A model generated the notes under the pieces. That model had not been told where the DNA came from. It ran no database searches and saw only the letters and a program-made list of their open reading frames with translations. Below, one piece after another: positions 1-4,920 of a DNA stretch of 7,076 bases. The DNA comes from Pseudomonadota bacterium (GTDB taxonomy: Bacteria; Pseudomonadota; Gammaproteobacteria; Steroidobacterales; Woeseiaceae). Position numbers and translations under genes: made by a program. Position 1 is the stretch's first letter, and every line of letters begins with the position of its first letter. The stretch is from positions 1 through 7,076 of the forward strand of contig JADFKA010000090.1 of NCBI GenBank assembly GCA_022565135.1. The letters run 5' to 3'.

Positions 1-1
1 G

Positions 2-379
2 GGTCGATCGACGACCCGGGTTTCGAGTCTGGTTGCCGGCCTTGGCCGAGGGGCCGGTGGCGCTCGTCGCACGGGCATCAGCGGCAGGGCTTCGCGCTCA
101 CGTGAAGAAATCGAGCTTGTTTTCGACAGAAACAAGGGTCTAATTTTTGCTCTCTACAATCGCGCGCTGCGAATCAACCCGACACTCGAGGGCAAGCTCG
201 TCCTGCGCCTTACGATTGCACCAAACGGATTAGTGACGTTTTGCGAGATCATTTCGAGCGAACTGGGTGACCCGGATCTCGAACGCAAGCTCGTACAACG
301 CGTCAAGATGTTCCGCTTTGAAGACAAGGATGTAGAGCCAATCACGACAACGAAACCGATCGACTTCTTCCCGGCCTGA
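2..379 (+). CDS. AgmX/PglI C-terminal domain (TonB-like) protein, 3' part only
   Basis: This reading frame is open from the window edge to a TGA stop and gives 125 residues with no start in view, so it is the C-terminal end of a longer protein. The first roughly 35 residues are a Gly/Arg/Ser-rich linker (for example GLGRGAGGARRTG). A compact domain follows, beginning at SREEIELVFDRNKG, with the periodic pattern LVLRLTIAPNG, then ISSELGDPDLERKL, and ending TTTKPIDFFPA. This matches from memory the AgmX/PglI C-terminal domain family. Those proteins resemble TonB energy transducers, with a membrane or FHA region, a low-complexity linker and a periplasmic C-terminal domain, and they often lie beside ExbB/ExbD-like genes. 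The upstream partners are outside the window, so the exact role (envelope energy transduction, gliding-type motility or adhesion) cannot be fixed. The family assignment is fairly sure; the function is inference. Confidence 0.8.
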   Translation, partial: GRSTTRVSSLVAGLGRGAGGARRTGISGRASRSREEIELVFDRNKGLIFALYNRALRINPTLEGKLVLRLTIAPNGLVTFCEIISSELGDPDLERKLVQRVKMFRFEDKDVEPITTTKPIDFFPA

Positions 380-405
380 TAACGTCCCCATACCTTAAGT
401 CATTG

Positions 406-424
406 GCAGCGCTCAATGCGCTGC
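406..424 (+). terminator. Hairpin after the AgmX gene, possible terminator
   Basis: A perfect 7-base inverted repeat, GCAGCGC and GCGCTGC, surrounds a 5-base loop (TCAAT), 26 bases after the upstream stop. It is GC-rich and well placed to end the AgmX transcript. It is not followed by a clear T tract (ATTATGCTG follows), so it is not a canonical intrinsic terminator. A second, mutually exclusive hairpin, AATGC-GCT-GCATT (415-427), overlaps its right arm. It could instead be an mRNA-stabilising 3' structure or a leader element of the next gene. Confidence 0.4.
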
Positions 425-448
425 ATTATGCTGTGGCGACCTTTTGGT

Positions 449-463
449 ATTGGACGAGCCAAT
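449..463 (+). promoter_or_regulatory. Ribosome binding site inside a small hairpin at the dehydrogenase start
   Basis: GGACGAG (452-458) is the only Shine-Dalgarno-like stretch before the ATG at 462, with short 3-base spacing. It lies within a perfect 5-base inverted repeat, ATTGG-ACGAG-CCAAT, whose right arm takes in the first two bases of the ATG. If it folds in mRNA, part of the ribosome site and the start would be paired. The stem is short, so regulatory meaning is uncertain; the observation supports 462 as the start. Confidence 0.35.
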
Positions 464-1564
464 GATTTTTCCCATTCTGCGTAAAATGATTGTGGCGCTG
501 TTGTTGTTTGGTGCGTGTTCGCTGCACGCCCAGTCCGGAATTGAGCAGCTGATTCGTGAGACAGGAATCGAAGCGGGGCCTGTACCTGTGAGCGACAGGC
601 CGGGTTGGCATGACCAAAAAAAATTCTGATGAAAGCCGACGATGCCCTTATCGCGGACTTGCAAAAGGCTCTTCCGAACGTGCAATTAATCGGAGTCAAT
701 TCAGAAGCCGACGCCATGCAGCATGCGGCAGACGCCGATGCGATCATTGGTTTTTGCTCGGATCGATTCGTTGCGGCTGCGAAGAAATTGCTCTGGGTAC
801 AAATATTTTCAGCAGGTGCTGATAGATGCATGCCCATCGAGCGCATTGCGAATGATGAGATTCTACTGACCAATATGCAGAAGATGTTGTCGCCGGTTAT
901 CGCCGAACATGTGACCGCATTGATACTAAGCCTCGCGCGAAAAATACCGAACTATGCCAAGTCCATGTCAGAGAGTGCCTGGGAGCGTGGGCCTGAATTT
1001 ACGCGTGGCCTGCAGTCGATCGCTGGTAAAACGGTGCTCGTGATTGGGCTGGGCGGAATTGGTACTGAGGTCGCACGGCGTGCGGCAGCTCTGGATATGC
1101 GTGTAATCGGGACTCGCCGTAGTTCACGAGAGGGCCCGGAATTTGTCGATTACCTAGGATTGCCGAATGAGCTTATTGAGCTGGCTGGCGACGCTGACTT
1201 TATCGTCGATGCGCTGCCACTGACGGCGGAGACAAACGGGCTTATCGACAGTGAATTTTTTGCCGCCACCAAGCGTGGCGCGCATTTTATCAACGTTGGG
1301 CGTGGTCGTACTGTTATCACCGATGCCCTGGTTGCGGCGCTCGAGAGCGGTCAGATAGCAGGGGCCGGGCTTGATGTTACGGATCCCGAACCATTGCCTG
1401 CGGACCATCCGCTGTGGCACATGGACAATGTCATCATTACGCCTCATGTAGCGAGTCGAGGCGGAAACCGGGTGCGGCACAACATCCTGATCAAGGAAAA
1501 CCTGGCGCGATTCGTCGCCGGCGATGCGCTACTCAACGTCGAGAACCCGGAACTCGGTTATTGA
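462..1564 (+). CDS. D-2-hydroxyacid dehydrogenase with signal peptide, apparent -1 frameshift at 616-623
   Basis: This is an NAD(P)-dependent D-isomer-specific 2-hydroxyacid dehydrogenase, which interconverts 2-oxoacids and D-2-hydroxyacids. The frame from ATG 462 gives MIFPILRKMIVALLLFGACSLHA, a signal-peptide-like start, then about 30 residues ending PGWHDQKK before a stop at 627-629. Slipping back one base at the A8 run joins it to ILMKADDALIADLQ and the catalytic body, 367 residues in total. In the joined protein the Rossmann motif GLGGIG is at 196-201. The catalytic Arg (NVGRG, R281), Glu (DPEP, E310) and His (TPHVA, H329) are all present. Related proteins, as I recall them, carry a signal peptide and a PGW...KKI-V segment across this junction, which supports one gene over two. 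The ATG at 629 (TGATG overlap) has no Shine-Dalgarno sequence, and starting there would lose the first strand of the fold. The alternatives are a 311-residue cytosolic enzyme from 629, a pseudogene or a sequencing error. The substrate is unknown. Confidence 0.75.
577..601 (+). other. Hairpin just upstream of the A8 slippery run
   Basis: GGCCTGT (577-583) and ACAGGCC (595-601) form a perfect 7-base inverted repeat with an 11-base loop, inside the dehydrogenase coding sequence. It ends 14 bases before the A run at 616. Bacterial frameshift stimulators are usually downstream structures or upstream Shine-Dalgarno-like sequences, so this position is not typical, and the repeat may be chance. Confidence 0.3.
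616..623 (+). other. A8 run forming an in-frame A_AAA_AAA slippery heptamer
   Basis: In the frame of the signal-peptide segment this reads CAA AAA AAA TTC TGA, so bases 617-623 form the heptamer A_AAA_AAA. A -1 shift allows full re-pairing of both lysine tRNAs and moves translation to ATT CTG ATG AAA, the frame of the dehydrogenase body. A run of eight A is also a typical site of RNA polymerase slippage and of sequencing length errors. The sequence alone cannot separate these explanations. Confidence 0.6.
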
Positions 1565-1565
1565 T

Positions 1566-2078
1566 GTGACGACCAGCGGCCATGCTGCGTCTTCCAGTGG
1601 CTTTGCGCCGGTTGCTGGCGCCAATGCGCGAATCCTGATACTTGGTAGCCTGCCTGGTCAACGCTCAATCGATGCCGGGCAGTACTACGCGCATCCGCAA
1701 AACGCATTCTGGCCAATCATGAGTGAGCTCTTCGGCGCCACAGGTATGTATGAAGAACGATGCCAGGCGCTCGTCGAGAATCGAATTGCCCTCTGGGATG
1801 TCCTTGCGAGTTCAGTTCGGCCCGGCAGCATGGACGCCGCCATTCGAATGGAGTCGGCACAAGCAAATGATTTTGCAGTATTTTTCGAGATGCATCCCGA
1901 TGTCGAACGGGTTTTTTTCAATGGAAAAAAAGCGGCGCAGCTCTGGTCAAGGATGGTTCAACCCGGTCTCGACCCTGCGCGCGTGCGCTACGCAACGCTG
2001 CCCTCGACCAGCCCGGCCTATGCGGCGATGTCGGTTGCAAATAAGCTCAGCAAGTGGCGTAGCATTATTGGCCAATAA
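1566..2078 (+). CDS. Hypoxanthine/uracil-DNA glycosylase family protein (UDG superfamily, HDG-like)
   Basis: This is a probable DNA-deoxyinosine (hypoxanthine) glycosylase, which removes deaminated adenine from DNA as the first step of base excision repair. From the GTG at 1566 it is 170 residues. Motif 1 is ILILGSLPGQRS followed by YYAHPQNAFWPIM (24-52), with a conserved Asn at 46. Motif 2 is VFFNGKKAA (116-124), with Asn119. The third motif is LPSTSPAYAAM (145-155). In the family-6 enzymes two Asn residues with about this spacing are reported as important. The GTG lies one base after the dehydrogenase stop, which suggests termination-reinitiation and one operon. An in-frame ATG at 1524 would add 14 residues by overlapping the dehydrogenase, but those residues simply read its C-terminal codons in another frame, so I prefer 1566. 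The fold is confident; whether hypoxanthine or uracil is preferred is not visible. Confidence 0.85.
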   Translation: MTTSGHAASSSGFAPVAGANARILILGSLPGQRSIDAGQYYAHPQNAFWPIMSELFGATGMYEERCQALVENRIALWDVLASSVRPGSMDAAIRMESAQANDFAVFFEMHPDVERVFFNGKKAAQLWSRMVQPGLDPARVRYATLPSTSPAYAAMSVANKLSKWRSIIGQ

Positions 2079-2082
2079 CGAT

Positions 2083-2088
2083 AAGGAG
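2083..2088 (+). promoter_or_regulatory. Strong Shine-Dalgarno site of the VOC gene
   Basis: AAGGAG sits six bases before the ATG at 2095. It fixes that start and rules out the much longer upstream extension of the same frame, which only runs antiphase through the glycosylase gene. Confidence 0.85.
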
Positions 2089-2094
2089 AACATC

Positions 2095-2469
2095 ATGATC
2101 GGCTACGTAACACTCGGCACCAATCGGCTGGATGAGGCGGCGAAGTTCTACGATGAACTGTTCGCGACGATCGGGGCAAGTCGCATGTTCGACACGGAAA
2201 AATTCATTGCCTGGTCCACCGGGCCCAAGGCAACTGGGGTATCGATTACGAGACCATTCAATGGTGAATCGGCAACGGTCGGTAATGGTGTCATGGTGGC
2301 GATTGCTATGCGTGCGCCTGAAGAGGTTGATGCTTTTCATGCAAAAGCGCTGGAACTTGGCGGCACCGATGAAGGTGTGCCCGGAGTGCGATTCGAGAAT
2401 TTTTACGCTGGCTACTTTCGTGATCTTGACGGCAACAAGTTGAACGCGTTCTGTTTTACGAAAGACTAG
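2095..2469 (+). CDS. Small VOC (glyoxalase/bleomycin-resistance fold) family protein
   Basis: This 124-residue protein has the paired beta-alpha-beta-beta-beta layout of the vicinal oxygen chelate superfamily. It opens with MIGYVTLGTNRLDEAAKFYD, the usual first strand and helix. The middle contains SITRPFNGESATVGNG (50-65). The C-terminal signature is FYAGYFRDLDGNKLNAFCF (103-121). This is a familiar small glyoxalase-like group of unknown substrate; members of the superfamily include glyoxalase I, extradiol dioxygenases and fosfomycin or bleomycin resistance proteins. Where many VOC enzymes have a metal-binding Glu in the last strand (GNK-E-), this one has Asn117, which I recall as usual for the subgroup, so catalysis should not be assumed. 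The gene follows the glycosylase by 16 bases with a strong ribosome site and is probably the last gene of that unit. Its stop TAG overlaps the stop of the convergent PII gene. Confidence 0.85.
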   Translation: MIGYVTLGTNRLDEAAKFYDELFATIGASRMFDTEKFIAWSTGPKATGVSITRPFNGESATVGNGVMVAIAMRAPEEVDAFHAKALELGGTDEGVPGVRFENFYAGYFRDLDGNKLNAFCFTKD

Positions 2470-2804
2470 AGAGCGCTGTCGCCAGTTTCATTCGTGCGGA
2501 TTCGCCAAACCTGGTCAAGGTTGGTCACGAAAATCTTACCGTCACCAACCTTGCCCGTTCTCGCACTCTCGATGATAGCCTCGACAATACGCTCGACGAG
2601 GTCGTCGGGTACTGCAACTTCGATTTTGGCCTTGGGCAGAAAATCGACAACATACTCAGCACCGCGGTATAGCTCGGTATGCCCGCGTTGTCGACCGAAG
2701 CCTTTGACCTCGCTGACCGTCATTCCCTGGATGCCGACCTCACTTAATGCGTTGCGAACATCGTCGAGGCGAAAGGGTTTAACAATGGCGGTGACAAGCT
2801 TCAT
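2466..2804 (-). CDS. glnK: PII nitrogen regulatory protein, GlnK-like
   Basis: This is a 112-residue PII signal protein. It is a trimer that senses ATP/ADP and 2-oxoglutarate and controls ammonium transport and glutamine synthetase regulation. The sequence begins MKLVTAIVKPFRLDDVR, closer to GlnK than to GlnB (which usually opens MKKIEAIIKPF). The T-loop GFGRQRGHTELYRGAEYVVDF carries Gln39 and the uridylylation target Tyr51 at the exact canonical position. The signature TGKVGDGKIFV is at 83-93, and the nucleotide-contacting RIRT follows near residue 101. The length is exactly that of the family. The start has a weak purine-rich site (AAGAGAGA) upstream. No amtB gene adjoins it: the 3' neighbour is convergent and the 5' neighbour is a divergent desaturase, so this is a stand-alone PII gene. 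The family is near certain; the GlnK rather than GlnB label is a judgement from the N-terminus. Confidence 0.95.
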   Translation of the reverse strand: MKLVTAIVKPFRLDDVRNALSEVGIQGMTVSEVKGFGRQRGHTELYRGAEYVVDFLPKAKIEVAVPDDLVERIVEAIIESARTGKVGDGKIFVTNLDQVWRIRTNETGDSAL

Positions 2805-2877
2805 TCGTGGTCTCTCTTAGTAACGTCTGCCTGTGTTCAGCCGTAATAGTACTCCATCAATATCACCTTGACGGAGC

Positions 2878-2901
2878 ACTCGCAATACGTGCGTATGCAG
2901 T
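2878..2901. promoter_or_regulatory. Imperfect palindrome in the divergent PII/desaturase intergenic region
   Basis: The 131 bases between the two divergent starts (2805-2935) must hold both promoters. The clearest structure is ATACG-TG-CGTAT (2885-2896). It extends outward through GC and ACT/AGT so that ten bases of each arm match, with two single-base insertions in the left arm. It could be an operator. TTGACG at 2868-2873 is a good -35 match on the plus strand but has no clear -10 at normal spacing. On the minus strand TTGCGA, then 17 bases, then TATTGA is a weak promoter guess for the PII gene. I see no sigma-54 (GG-N10-GC) site. Confidence 0.35.
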
Positions 2902-2935
2902 GTACAAAGAAAACTCGGATCAGTGGTGATTGGCG

Positions 2936-3958
2936 ATGCTCACGACAGTACTCAAAGAAGCAGCGGGGCTGCGTTATTACAGCATGAGTGTGTTGTATGT
3001 CGTCTGCGGCTATCTGATTGGTTTCGCAGGACTTTTTCATTCGGCCTGGCCTGTCAATCTGGTTGCCACGATGTTGCTTGCGCATGCGATGATAATCGCC
3101 GCATACCTGATACATGAGTGCGGCCATCAGTTGATTTTCAAACGCAGTCGTCTCAACGCCAGATTAGGCCGTGTCATGAGCTGGTTCTGCGGCGCAGCTT
3201 ATGGCACCTTCGAGGACATGCGTTACAAACATTTTCGGCACCACGTGGATAACGGCGACGTCGTGTGGTTTGAGTACGAAGAATTCTTTGCTGAACATCC
3301 GCTCGTTCTGCGGGTGACGCAGGCCTTCGAATGGTTCTACATCCCGGCCCATGACCTGATCATGCACTTCATCATGATGTTTACGTCGTTCATCATTCCG
3401 CAGCGGCGTGATCAGCGCGTGCGCAATGTCATCGTCATTCTGATTCGAGGCACAATCTACATCGTTTTGTTAGTGGTTTTCCCGAAAGTCGCGATTCTGT
3501 ACGCTATCGCTTACCTGCTGATGTTGCACGTATTGCGATTCATGGATTCTCTGCAACACGACTACCCCTATACTGCCACCCTGTTTCGCTACGAGCAGCC
3601 TGCGCACAAAGGCGATAGCGACTGGGAGCAAGAACATACATTCAGTGTTCCCTTGTCGTTGCGATTTGCATGGGTGAACCGGTTGACTCTCAATTTCGGT
3701 TATCACAATGCACACCACTTCAATATGAATGTGCCCTGTTACCGGCTGCCGGCATTGCATCGTGAACTGACGCAAGACGATCCGGAGCTCGTGATACCGC
3801 TGCGTTCTCAGCTCAGCCTGTATCACTGCAATCGCGTTCTGAGAATATGCAATCCGCAGCCCGATGATTATCCGAGCGGCAAGGAATACCTGCGCTCGGC
3901 GCGAGCGGCACAAGGACCCATCGGCGGCAATGCCGCATCCTTCCTGATGTCGTTCTGA
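2936..3958 (+). CDS. Membrane fatty acid desaturase family protein
   Basis: This 340-residue integral membrane di-iron protein of the fatty acid desaturase superfamily would introduce a double bond or hydroxyl group into an acyl chain using O2. All three histidine boxes are visible: HECGH (60-64), HFRHH (99-103) and HNAHH (257-261). Hydrophobic stretches lie at about 17-35, 42-59, 165-182 and 186-202, giving the usual arrangement with the boxes on the cytosolic side. Additional histidines (H208 in LQHDY, H234 in EQEHTF) are typical extra ligand candidates. ATG 2936 is preferred over an in-frame TTG at 2930; the ribosome site (GTGGTG) is weak for both. It is divergent from the PII gene and 18 bases upstream of the LuxR-type regulator, so desaturase and regulator are likely co-transcribed. 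Regiospecificity cannot be told from the sequence, and a carotenoid- or alkane-modifying relative is possible but less likely. Confidence 0.85.
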   Translation: MLTTVLKEAAGLRYYSMSVLYVVCGYLIGFAGLFHSAWPVNLVATMLLAHAMIIAAYLIHECGHQLIFKRSRLNARLGRVMSWFCGAAYGTFEDMRYKHFRHHVDNGDVVWFEYEEFFAEHPLVLRVTQAFEWFYIPAHDLIMHFIMMFTSFIIPQRRDQRVRNVIVILIRGTIYIVLLVVFPKVAILYAIAYLLMLHVLRFMDSLQHDYPYTATLFRYEQPAHKGDSDWEQEHTFSVPLSLRFAWVNRLTLNFGYHNAHHFNMNVPCYRLPALHRELTQDDPELVIPLRSQLSLYHCNRVLRICNPQPDDYPSGKEYLRSARAAQGPIGGNAASFLMSF

Positions 3959-3960
3959 TC

Positions 3961-3977
3961 CCGCAATGTCACTGCGG
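3961..3977 (+). promoter_or_regulatory. Hairpin ending at the GTG start of the LuxR-type gene
   Basis: CCGCA (3961-3965) and TGCGG (3973-3977) form a perfect 5-base stem with a 7-base loop, and the last stem base is the first base of the GTG start. It occupies the space where a Shine-Dalgarno sequence should be, and none is visible. It might limit initiation or couple it to translation of the desaturase. The stem is short, so chance is possible. Confidence 0.3.
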
Positions 3978-4771
3978 TGAGAACTCGTTTCGATTCGCCC
4001 GACTGGCACGAGGCGATTGCAGCGCTGGTCAGAAGCGGCGATGCTCGGTCCACTTGTGATGCGCTGATCAAAGCGATCGGGATCGCCGTCACTCATGAAG
4101 GGACCTGTCTGCTGGCATTTCACCGCGACGCTCCTCCTGATGTGATTCATCATACGCTGGAGCCTGCCGGTGCTGCGCACTACCTCGATCGATACCTTGC
4201 AGGCCCCTATCTGCTCGATCCGCTTTACCAGCTGGCTATGCGCGTTGACAAACCGTCTGTTTGCCGATTTCGCGATGAGACTCCCGACCGATTTCGCTCG
4301 AGTGAGTATTACCGGCGCTATTACGAACGCACGCATCTCAGAGATGAGATGGACTTTCTGCTCAGCGTGTCGGACATGAGCACACTGGTCCTGGTGGTCG
4401 GCCGGCGCAAGAAGATGTTCACGAAAACGGAACTGGATCGAATTCGATCGATCGAGACCATAGTGCATGCGGCGATGCGTAACATCTGGGAGCGGCGGGT
4501 TGCCGTCGAGGACAAAACCGGGCGCAATGAGAGCTTGCACCGCAGGCTGACGCGCTGTTTCGAGAATTTCGGCGACTCGCTGCTCACGGCTCGTGAACGC
4601 GAGATTACGCAACTATTGCTGCGCGGCCACTCGGCGAAGTCGATCGCGCGCGTGCTTCGCATCGCACCGGGGACCGTCATGGTGCACAAACGCAATCTGT
4701 TCACAAAACTCGGCATTACATCGCAAACCGGGCTTTTTTCTCTGTTTATTAACGATTTATCGCGCTCGTGA
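3977..4771 (+). CDS. LuxR-type HTH transcriptional regulator with unassigned sensor domain
   Basis: This 264-residue protein ends in a clear LuxR/GerE helix-turn-helix at about 202-262: LTAREREITQLLLRGHSAK, then SIARVLRIAPGTVMVHKRN and LFTKLGITSQTGLF. It has the conserved RE, G-S and TV-HK-N positions. The N-terminal 170 residues contain YLAGPYLLDPLYQLA, then CRFRDETPDRFRSSEYYRRYY, and end in an IETIVHAAMRNIWERR helix. I recognise this layout from many proteobacterial LuxR-family regulators, probably with a PAS/GAF-like fold. It lacks the acyl-homoserine-lactone binding signature and a receiver-domain Asp pocket, so it is neither a standard quorum sensor nor a NarL-type response regulator. 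The ligand is unknown. The first possible start is GTG 3977, 18 bases after the desaturase stop, suggesting one operon and possible control of the desaturase. The spacer to the next gene (4772-4920) has no terminator with a T tract. Confidence 0.85.
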   Translation: MRTRFDSPDWHEAIAALVRSGDARSTCDALIKAIGIAVTHEGTCLLAFHRDAPPDVIHHTLEPAGAAHYLDRYLAGPYLLDPLYQLAMRVDKPSVCRFRDETPDRFRSSEYYRRYYERTHLRDEMDFLLSVSDMSTLVLVVGRRKKMFTKTELDRIRSIETIVHAAMRNIWERRVAVEDKTGRNESLHRRLTRCFENFGDSLLTAREREITQLLLRGHSAKSIARVLRIAPGTVMVHKRNLFTKLGITSQTGLFSLFINDLSRS

Positions 4772-4818
4772 TGCCGATAGAGTTAAGCAAAGAGATCGCA
4801 ATTGTGTTTGAAAACGCG

Positions 4819-4852
4819 ATTGATGGTGCCGAAATCTGCAGCTACCACCAAT
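4819..4852. repeat. Inverted repeat upstream of the leucine-degradation genes
   Basis: ATTGATGGT (4819-4827) and ACCACCAAT (4844-4852) are inverted copies with one mismatch, separated by 16 bases. They lie in the 149-base spacer between the LuxR-type gene and isovaleryl-CoA dehydrogenase, where the operon promoter should be. It could be an operator or a hairpin. I could not recognise a LiuR- or PsrA-type binding site or a convincing -35/-10 pair here. Confidence 0.3.
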
Positions 4853-4910
4853 AGGGTATTCAGTGCAGACACTCCGATGCCGACAATCAATGTAAGCGGG
4901 TTAATGTGGC

Positions 4911-4918
4911 AGGACAGG
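4911..4918 (+). promoter_or_regulatory. Shine-Dalgarno site deciding the isovaleryl-CoA dehydrogenase start
   Basis: AGGACAGG precedes the ATG at 4921, with AGGA six bases before it. It supports that ATG over the in-frame GTG codons at 4906 and 4918. AAGCGGG (4894-4900) could serve the GTG at 4906, so a five-residue longer protein is not excluded. Confidence 0.55.
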
Positions 4919-4920
4919 TG

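Noticed and set aside
610..822. Third-frame ORF starting MTKKNSDESRR, also beginning at the A run
   Set aside because: It overlaps the conserved dehydrogenase body in the wrong frame and shows no family pattern.
400..873. 157-residue minus-strand open frame
   Set aside because: It overlaps the dehydrogenase on the opposite strand, with composition typical of a shadow frame.
629..1564. Independent 311-residue dehydrogenase starting at ATG 629
   Set aside because: There is no Shine-Dalgarno sequence, the N-terminus would lack the first strand of the fold, and the upstream frame supplies a matching signal peptide and linker. It is kept as an alternative inside the joined gene.
1723..2469. Long frame extending the VOC protein 124 residues upstream
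   Set aside because: The extension lies antiphase within the glycosylase gene, and a strong AAGGAG fixes the VOC start at 2095.
2805..2935. Sigma-54 promoter for the PII gene
   Set aside because: I searched the minus strand for GG-N10-GC. The only TTGC (near 2882) lacks GG at the required distance.
3977..4500. Acyl-homoserine-lactone quorum-sensing receptor
   Set aside because: The N-terminal domain lacks the conserved Trp/Tyr/Asp pattern of autoinducer-binding domains, and no luxI-type synthase gene is present.
3470..4612. 380-residue minus-strand open frame
   Set aside because: It lies opposite the desaturase and LuxR-type genes, both of which have clear conserved motifs. Its translation is low in recognisable structure and rich in Arg/His/Gln, as expected of a shadow frame.
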